Below are positions 57,488-64,000 of a stretch of DNA of 64,000 bases, in pieces. Both the position numbers and the translations under genes were made by a program. The stretch comes from Taiwanofungus camphoratus (lineage: Eukaryota > Basidiomycota > Agaricomycetes > Polyporales > Taiwanofungaceae): NCBI GenBank assembly GCA_003999685.1, contig CP021232.1, forward strand, positions 744,001-808,000, in the 5' to 3' direction. The notes under the pieces were generated by a model. It was not told the DNA's origin. It did not search any database and saw nothing but the letters and a program-made list of their open reading frames with translations. Numbering within the stretch: position 1 is the first letter of the stretch; every line of letters starts with the position of its first letter.

Positions 57488-59118
57488 ATGGGACTTGATC
57501 CTGCACAGAGCCCTCTATTGGAATCGTCAGTACAGGAACGCAATGCCTTGCCTCAGTATGGGTTTGGGCCAGACGTGGAATTCGAGAGTTTGGTGGACAG
57601 CAATCCGTTCCTCTTTCGCGTGCACACTCCGCCCAAGGAGACCTCTCCCTTCTACGATCGCACAGAACCGTACTTCGTAGGTCCCCTGTTTGGTGAGGCA
57701 TTCTCCTCAGCGACCCTCTGTTCCCGGGATCCCTCCTCCCCTTCGCCCTTTCGCAGTCCACCCAAGTCCACATATGCCGACGTTGCGCGGCACCTGGACT
57801 GGACAACCCGAGCATCCTCCCCATATGTATCAGCGTCCTTCAGCTTTGCATGGGCGATATGGGAAGCGACCAGGCGGTATCATCACAGTATGAAGCACTC
57901 TATCGAGATAGCCATCATCGACGCCAAAGCCGTGTCCGGCCGGGCGGTAACTGCGGCCGAGTTGCTCAGACAGGGGGCATCCAAAGAGTGAGCATTCTCA
58001 TTTCATGGCGTCGCCCGATCTGTGGCTTATCCTTCACATCCACAACGACAAGCCGGCACCAAGACCACTGGAAGTGGTATCGCTTTGCCCTCGAGTCGCA
58101 GGATGTCCTCGTGTGGGGCTATGTTCCCGGGACAGCCGTTCTCGCATCCGTGCCCCTCATGCAGGTCCTCAGCAAGCTCCCGTCCTACTTCCTTTGTCCA
58201 GACCCCTCCGCTCTCAAAGACACGCCCATGGGCCGCTTGGGATGGGACTATCTCAAGAAGAAACCAAGCTACCGCCAATTCTGTCAGGACACGTCGGACC
58301 GGTTCCTGCGCATGAACGTCGACCGGCGTCTGCGCGACACCACCGCGGGCTCCGCCCGCCTCGCGCTGTCGCTGCTGCGCCCGTGGTTCCACAAGCTCGC
58401 CGCGGACGACTTCGTGTCCGCGACCGTCGCCGTGTCCGAGCTCGCGCTCGTCATCGCGCGCTGGCCGGGGCTGTGGTGGGTCCGCGAGCACCCCGAGGTG
58501 CGCGAGCTCATCCGGTGCATCGTGCACATCGTCGGCGAGGAGGTGCGCGAGGCGCGCAGGACACAGGCCGCCGCGGACGCCGGCCGCATGCAGGACATCG
58601 TCGGCGGGCTCGAGCAGCTCGTGCAGACGCGGCAGCAGGCGTTCCGCTATCTGCCCAGCGCACCGCCCACACCGGCAGAGACGGACGTCGCGGAGGAGAC
58701 ACCGGTGTTGCCGAAATCGCCGACGCCGTCTGTCCTGTCTGTACGACCAGCGGCAGAGTCCGCTCCAGCGCCTGCACCAGAGCCACTGTCGGCGCCGGCA
58801 TCAGAGCCGGAGATGGAGTTGGAGGCGACGCCTGAGCCAGCCTCAGAGCCGGAGCCAGAGCCAGAGCTAGAGCCAGAACCAAAGTCACAGGCTGCTGAAG
58901 AGTCGAGGTTTGAGCCAGAATCAGACTCAGCGAAGCCGTCGACCTCGACTGCCATGGACCCTGTGTTGCCTCCGGATCTGAACCCCCACCCCGAGTCTGC
59001 TATGGAATCGTCTCTACGGACGACATTCTGCATGCTCTCGGGCATATTCTTTGGCGCGTTTGTCACGATGTGCGCGCTGGCGCCTGATAACAGGGAGCTG
59101 GCGAACTTCCTCACATGA
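57488..59118 (+). CDS. DUF7587-like protein with acidic Pro-Glu repeat and C-terminal membrane span
   Basis: Two exons joined by a GT-AG intron at about 57989-58053. Exon 1 includes NPFLFRVHTPPKETSPFYD, HLDWTTRASSPYVSASFSFA, WAIWEATRRYHHSMKHSIEI and AIIDAKAVSGRAVTAAELLR. Exon 2 continues DHWKWYRFALESQDVLVWG and YVPGTAVLASVPLMQVLSKL, then a helical region. This order fits a fungal domain I recall as DUF7587; the S-x-S-F-S-F-A block after a strand is reminiscent of ADP-ribosyltransferase folds, which is inference. A tail of about 130 residues is built on Glu-Pro repeats (EPASEPEPEPELEPEPKS), followed by one hydrophobic span, LSGIFFGAFVTMCALAP, near the C-terminus. This suggests a tail-anchored protein. 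Codon use in exon 2 is strikingly GC-rich at third positions. Confidence 0.7.
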
Positions 59119-59548
59119 TCTAGCTTTCTCACTATTTAACTCGACCTCCGAGCTCCTTCCGAGCTATTCGTGCTAGACTTCCCTCCAGCTTTCTCCTTCC
59201 GATAAACCGTGATCCGCAGGTATAGGCTAATTTCAGTATGCCGTATGTTCTGTTATGTTTATTCTAGATTATTAGTTTCTGTTGTATCAGTACCTGTAAT
59301 ACTAGGGAAATGGAAAGAAAGTCGGAAAACATTCATACACGGAACTCTTGAAAGACGTGGAATAAGTATGCCTTTCTGTGTCATAGCAGTGAAAACATTA
59401 TTACACACCAATTACACTATCTCGTAGCCAAAGGTGTGGCCACCTGTTGCATATCGTAGAAGCTCAAAAACAAGGCCGAGCACTTGTACAGATCAAAGGC
59501 TCTCAACAAGGCGGCGATGAAAATATCCAACCGATGCTGGTACTTTCA
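59119..59548. other. Intergenic, convergent
   Basis: About 430 bases between the stop of the DUF7587-like gene (plus) and the partial peroxidase copy (minus). No gene is seen. Confidence 0.55.
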
Positions 59549-60075
59549 TCATGCGCTTTTCTCCCCGGCCCCAGAATATAAGGCGCGGAGCCACCGCTTC
59601 CACGTTCGCAGGGTGCAACTAACTTCCTCCGTGATCCCGAACTCGACCTTGAGCACGGTGATTTGCAACATCATCATCGTCATGCCCCCTGGATTCCTAA
59701 TACGGGGCCGCCATCCATCTGGGATGCGCTCCTCGAGCAGCACCGCGCGAAGCTCCTTCACCGAGCCGTCAAAGATTGTCAGAAGGGTGCTTGAGCTGCA
59801 TACGCAAATAAGGTGACGATCAGAGGCTGACAGTGCATCGCTGCGCCATACTTGGTGCTCCCGCAAAGCTTCTGAAACATCGACAGGCTGAATTGCGCAT
59901 TTGTCTGCCTGGCCTCGAAGCGCCGTCTCCCCGGGAAGTTGGAGAGATCCGCAGCGGTGAGAGTCCTTCTGGGACCAGTGCCATCCGAGAGAAGCGCCTC
60001 AACGACAAAATCGGGAAGAGCATAATCACATTTATATCGTAGGATACGGTCCTGCTCAAGCGGTCCTAAAGTCAC
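59549..60075 (-). pseudogene. Partial tandem copy of the heme-thiolate peroxidase (C-terminal half)
   Basis: Two minus-strand segments mirror the last two exons of the neighbouring peroxidase: VVEALLSDGTGPRRTLTAAD with EARQTNAQFSLSMFQKLCGS, then SSTLLTIFDGSVKELRAVLL with EERIPDGWRPRIRNPGGMT and a similar end. No counterpart of the heme-ligand exon or of the acid-base exon is found upstream, so the copy lacks the catalytic half. The remaining exons are open and several substitutions are conservative. It is either a truncated duplicate turned pseudogene or a short expressed C-terminal form. Confidence 0.75.
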
Positions 60076-60210
60076 TACAAAGTGCTTGCTGTAAGTAGGT
60101 TAGTTCGGCTAAAACACTTCGAGTTCAGTGGCGAGTTGCGAGATAATCAATTAAAACCTGAAGAAGACATCCCAATTTTGATTGCTTTTTGGTTAACACG
60201 TTACATTTTT

Positions 60211-61333
60211 TCATGCAACTTTTTTCCCTGAATGACTTTCCACGCCGCCGAAGCACTGCTTCCACGTCTGCAGGATATTAGAGACTTCTTCTTTTATTCC
60301 AAATTCGACCTCGAGCACCGTCGGTTGGAACTCGATCAGCGTCAGACCACCAGGACGCCTGATACGGGGCTGCCACCCATCTGCAATGCGCTCCTCAAGC
60401 AACATCGGCCGTAGGTCCTTCGCCGAGCCCCCAAAGATCGTCAGCAGGGTGCTCGAGCTGCACAGGCCGCTCAACAAAGAGTATCACACAGCGCACTGCG
60501 GGTGTCACGTACTTGGAGCTCCCAAAGATCTTGTGAAACGTTGATTGGCTGTATTGCCCGTTCGTCTGCTTCGCCTCGCTGCGGCGTTTGCCCAAGGCCC
60601 GCGAGAGATCCGCAGGAGTAAGGTCTCCACCGGGTCCGGTGCCATTCGCGAGGAGTTCCTCGACGAGGCGACCCGAGGGCCTCGATTGGTCTGGGACGAG
60701 GTATGTATCTTCGCCTGGCGAGTCAAGCATGCACCGGTCAACCGATCAGACAGTCAGAACAGATGTGTCAACGATCAACGCACGCGTCAAGGAGGCATCG
60801 TGTTCGATGCCGTTGTGCACGCTGATGTCACTGAGGTCGAACGTGTCGGTCCAATAGCTTTTGTCAAGGACCCCCGCGATGTAATTCGGGACGAAGAAAC
60901 AAAATGTCGGCGAGAAGTTGTACGTCGCGCGCACTGCGGAATTCAACTGGCGAAACGAAATCCCTCGCCCAGAGCGGGGGAGTATTCCTGTGTCATCGAC
61001 GTGAGGATGAACCGCGATTTGAGCGCGTGAGTGAGGGCACTTTTATGAGTATGAAAGAAACGGTTCACCGTGGTTGGCCATGGCATTCAGTGCGGGACAC
61101 GCGCTTCTACTATCTGCATTTGAAGGCGCAACATATCGAGGCCAGAGCCCACCTGCTCCCGCACAATGGTCGGGAACGACTCTGTTTGCTGGTCGAAGTG
61201 GAGCAAAGACGTTATAAAGCGTGAGACCCAGATCACAGATTAGTAACCCAACGGTCAAGAGCGCTGAGCCAAGACCGGATAGGAGGCTCGTTACAAGTCG
61301 AACAAAGGCGACGACGAAAACAGATTCGGACAT
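60211..61333 (-). CDS. Heme-thiolate peroxidase (chloroperoxidase/peroxygenase family), membrane-anchored
   Basis: Peroxidase_2 family enzyme (chloroperoxidase or unspecific peroxygenase), which uses hydrogen peroxide for oxygen transfer or halogenation. It starts MSESVFVVAFVRLVTSLLSG and has one long hydrophobic stretch near residues 15-45, a signal-anchor rather than a cleavable signal. The heme ligand motif DSRSACPALNAMANHG follows, with the Cys intact (PCP of peroxygenases is ACP here). Next is QLNSAVRATYNFSPTFCFF, then VHNGIEHDASLTR with the acid-base EHD of the short subfamily. The last exons carry LVEELLANGTGPGGDLTPAD, QTNGQYSQSTFHKIFGSSK, and LLEERIADGWQPRIRRPGG. Introns are about 50-70 bp. 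Families with an N-terminal anchor are common in Agaricomycetes. The substrate is unknown. Confidence 0.88.
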
Positions 61334-61988
61334 GGTAATCCAAGAGGAGGAAAAGAAACGGACACTTTGCTCATTCGCTTGCCTTTTATTTGCCATCTAG
61401 CATAGGTCCAACGATCACGACAGCTGGCTATGAATGTAACTGAACATTCCTGAATACGGCGGAATTACAACAGTGGACGTCGCTCATCGTTTGAATGTGA
61501 TGCAGGGAAGTCGCCTTTTTGGGTGCGCCTCGTGCGGTGGTCATGTCCTTCAACACATAATTGTGACAGCATCGTGCATAACACGGCAGGTTGACTGCTA
61601 ACTTTGAGCATCTGCATAGCGCGTACCAGCGGACTAGTATCGACGAGTCATGCCACCGTCGTCGGAACAAGACAACATTCACGGTACTTGTCACGTGCAT
61701 TATCGCGCAGAACGCGTCCTCTTCGAAGCGTTCTCCAGAAACCAGAAACCTTTTGGGACTTGAAATGCTAACGACTCATCTGCAAGGATGACCTTAAGGA
61801 TAGGGGGCTCTGCATGATTTGTGCCATTAGTTGTGTGGGTTTTTGATGTACGTGATCTATATGGACAGTGATCTTGCATATTACTGCAGAGACCTCAACC
61901 ATCCTTTACTTTGTATCTGACTAATTAAGATGTGTGGACAAATCCACCATATCTGGCGCCATGCCATATCTTGACGGTAGTACTACAG
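61334..61988. other. Intergenic, no gene recognised
   Basis: About 650 bases comprising the peroxidase promoter and the 3' side of the Nudix gene; only short frames occur. Confidence 0.55.
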
Positions 61989-63370
61989 TCACCAATTCTC
62001 ATAGCCGAACCGTCCATGTAGCCGTGTCATGATTTCCAGGAAGTCAGGATCGTCCTCAGCTGTAAGATATCCATGACGAATCATAAAATCTACGAGAACT
62101 GCGGAGACAGACCGGTCATTATCATGAAGACGAAGTGTCATAGGCTGGAAGTACTCACCGAGTGCGCAATTACGCTTGAAGAGACCGCTGCGCATACGGT
62201 CGACCACTTGCGCAAGAGGTAACAGCTGTATAATGGAGAATAACAAGATCTTCAATTCCGGTATAGTTGATACAAAAATTGACCTGGAACTTACCTCGAA
62301 GGACTCGACCTCACCGTCGAGTGGTTTAGGATGGAATAAAGCCGGATCCCCGCCCGGCGGCACACAGAGATCGTACACGTACCTGGAATGGACATTAAAT
62401 CCACCTACATAAGGAATATTGGGATAGACGCCCTACTGGACTTCAGGCTGTAGCCAGCCTGCATCTGTCCTAGCCGGATCATCATTCGCCAGTCACTTTC
62501 CACATGCGCTCGGAAATAGTAACATTCTCACCGATAGAAGTAGCTCACGGTGCCTGCAGCACGCGCATGCGCCCTCACCACGCTCTCAGCGATGCTTGCC
62601 TCTTCCATCGCCTCCTTCACGAGCGACTCGAACGCGCCCAGGCCCGACGGGATCCCGCCTGCTACGCTGTTGTCGAGATAGCCCGGCCACGTCTGCTTCG
62701 TCCGCGAGCGAGTCGGGACCCAGATCCTGCACGTCGCAGGGGGCCCGTCTCCGCCCCGCTCATCCGCATAGATCGTCATGTGCACGCCGTACGTGACGAC
62801 GCCGAACAGCGCACACGCCGCACGCTCCATCATGAACGCGTAGTTCCGCTGCCCGCCGCCACTATCGGCATCGGCTGTGCGCCCCCTCGGTGCACCTCCC
62901 GCGCCCAACACGGCACCCGCCTCGTCGTCATCGTCGTCGTCGTCGCTCGGCGCGTCATGGACACCGAACGGGTTGCGGTACACCGGATACATCTCCCCGC
63001 GCCATTTCCGCGGGCCGATCACGCCCGCCCACAGGCCCTCGTCGCGCCAACGCTCGCACATCTCCTTCATCACGCGTGTGCGCTGCGCGGACGCGGTGAG
63101 CGACGCAGCGAAGCTGACCGCCTCCCTCCCGCCATGCGTGGTGAAGGCCCATATCGGGCTTTCGTGGCGCGCGTTCTCGAGGCGCAGCTGGGAGACGATC
63201 TCAGGGCGGAGGAGGCCAATGGCAGGGGCGGCGGGATCCGGCGAGAGGCGCCATGGAACGAGATGCTCGGATGCCTCGGTTTCGCTGTTGGGCAGTCGGA
63301 AGTTGTCACAGGCGTCGATGATCTGCAGATATGTCTGCAGAGGCGTCGGCGTTGGACCACTGACGACCAT
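61989..63370 (-). CDS. Nudix hydrolase with DUF4743 (thiamine pyrophosphokinase-related)
   Basis: Homologue of the yeast YJR142W-type enzymes, which hydrolyse oxidised or damaged thiamine diphosphates. The DUF4743 part starts MVVSGPTPTPLQTYLQIIDA and includes HLVPWRLSPDPAAPAIGLL, LWAGVIGPRKWRGEMYPVY and ERAACALFGVVTYGVHMTI. The Nudix domain has RIWVPTRSRTKQTWPGYLDN, then VAGGIPSGLGAFESLVKEA with MEEASIAESVV, a good Nudix box. After an intron, RYVYDLCVPPGGDPALFHPK and DGEVESFE follow, then LLPLAQVVDRMRSGLFKRN, with a C-terminal ALGEYFQPMTLRLHDNDRS to GRFGYENW. Unlike the yeast protein, there is an acidic run (DDDDDDDEAG) and a Gly-rich loop in the DUF4743 part. ATG at 63370 fits the usual family start. 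Confidence 0.9.
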
Positions 63371-64000
63371 ATTGAACTTGTGTTGTTACAACTGAAAGTG
63401 CAAGTGTGTTTCAGGTTCACCATCGAACTTTGTAAGGTCAAAGAGGGGAGAACACATACCTTCCACAAGATGTATAACCAAGATAAGTATGATCTTGAAA
63501 CATTACCGGCTTTGGTAATCGGCAATGTGCGGGGTATGTTTCTCCGCGAGCAACTCACCCGGTAAGTCTCTAGTCAATACTCACCTGAATGTCGTATTTT
63601 GTTCGAGCGTCATGAACTCCAGTGTGTTCTAGTTATCATTGAACACAGCTTCGGCTGTGCGAAAACGAGGACATGAGGACGTCCCACAAGTCTGCCAGTG
63701 TCTGGGGGCGGCCCCCGTCTGCGTACTGCCAACATGTACTAGCTATGGTAAGTCATTTCAAGCACACAATGATCACGCTCGTGCCAGTGTTGGTGTTCGG
63801 CATAGGTTCAGCTCGAGAGATTCCGTTTCTAGACCATTTCCTCACCCCTCCTGATGCTATTGACAGGTGCTAAGCTAGATCCTAAGAGAATAAATGGCAC
63901 TCGTTTCTTCAGTGACATCGTTGCTTGGCAAACCATCTAACTATCCGTCGTAATCTTTTTGTTTTCTCGTTTTCATCATATTTGAATCTTATCTAATATA
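63371..64000. other. Upstream region of the Nudix gene; no further gene recognised
   Basis: About 630 bases to the window edge. Small plus-strand frames (63639-63873) have no recognisable product; the last 100 bases are AT-rich. Confidence 0.5.

Noticed and set aside
58005-58835. A 276-codon plus-strand frame rich in Arg and Ala
   Set aside because: Out-of-frame shadow of exon 2 of the DUF7587-like gene caused by high GC at third codon positions.
62504-63565. A 353-codon open frame on the plus strand
   Set aside because: It is antisense to the Nudix gene, Arg/His/Pro/Ala-rich as expected from the GC-rich reverse strand, and has no motif.
1-64000. tRNA genes, rRNA, CRISPR arrays, telomere repeats
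   Set aside because: I looked for T-loop words with acceptor pairing, spaced direct repeats and TTAGGG-type arrays and found none that hold up.

Overview
The window is nuclear DNA of a filamentous basidiomycete, most likely an Agaricomycete. The evidence is compact genes with many 45-100 bp GT-AG introns, a thaumatin-like protein, a membrane-anchored heme-thiolate peroxidase, a Tad-like LINE with RNase H, and a large Ty3/gypsy element. The genus cannot be fixed from the sequence, and no tRNA, rRNA or CRISPR was seen.

Layout. Positions 1-3064 hold no gene I can name. An SDR oxidoreductase (3065-4753, minus) and a battenin/Btn1 homologue (5452-7811, minus) follow. From 7938 to 25800 lies a nested mobile-element block. 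A minus-strand LINE, bounded by a perfect 15-bp target-site duplication, is split by a Ty3/gypsy LTR element with 1765-bp LTRs (10503-24664). That element carries a solo LTR of its own family in its interior and an antisense, intron-bearing, cysteine-rich gene between pol and the 3' LTR. The block fills what was a divergent promoter of roughly 0.5 kb between the Btn1 homologue and VWA8.

To the right is a dense run of housekeeping genes: VWA8 (plus), VPS26 of retromer (plus), an unrecognised multi-span membrane protein with a Ser/Pro-rich tail (minus), the mitochondrial t6A dehydratase TCD (plus), a thaumatin-like protein (minus), RTF1 of the Paf1 complex (minus), an 83-aa protein of unknown function (minus), an F-box protein (minus), an Sds3-like Rpd3 subunit (minus) and SOF1/DCAF13 (plus). 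The last two share a 300-bp divergent promoter. A gene-poor stretch (53.6-57.5 kb) has one small, possibly mitochondrial protein. The right end carries a DUF7587-like membrane protein (plus), a heme-thiolate peroxidase with a partial tandem copy (minus) and a DUF4743-Nudix hydrolase (minus).

The genes do not form one pathway. Several act in endolysosomal and organelle upkeep (Btn1, VPS26, VWA8, TCD) or in chromatin and ribosome biogenesis (RTF1, Sds3, SOF1). The least expected signals are in the LTR element: a near-copy of its 3' polypurine tract inside pol, the antisense spliced gene, and outer LTR differences confined to the first quarter. Together with about 1 kb of missing LINE and unmatched outer flanks, the last point suggests recombination between two insertions.
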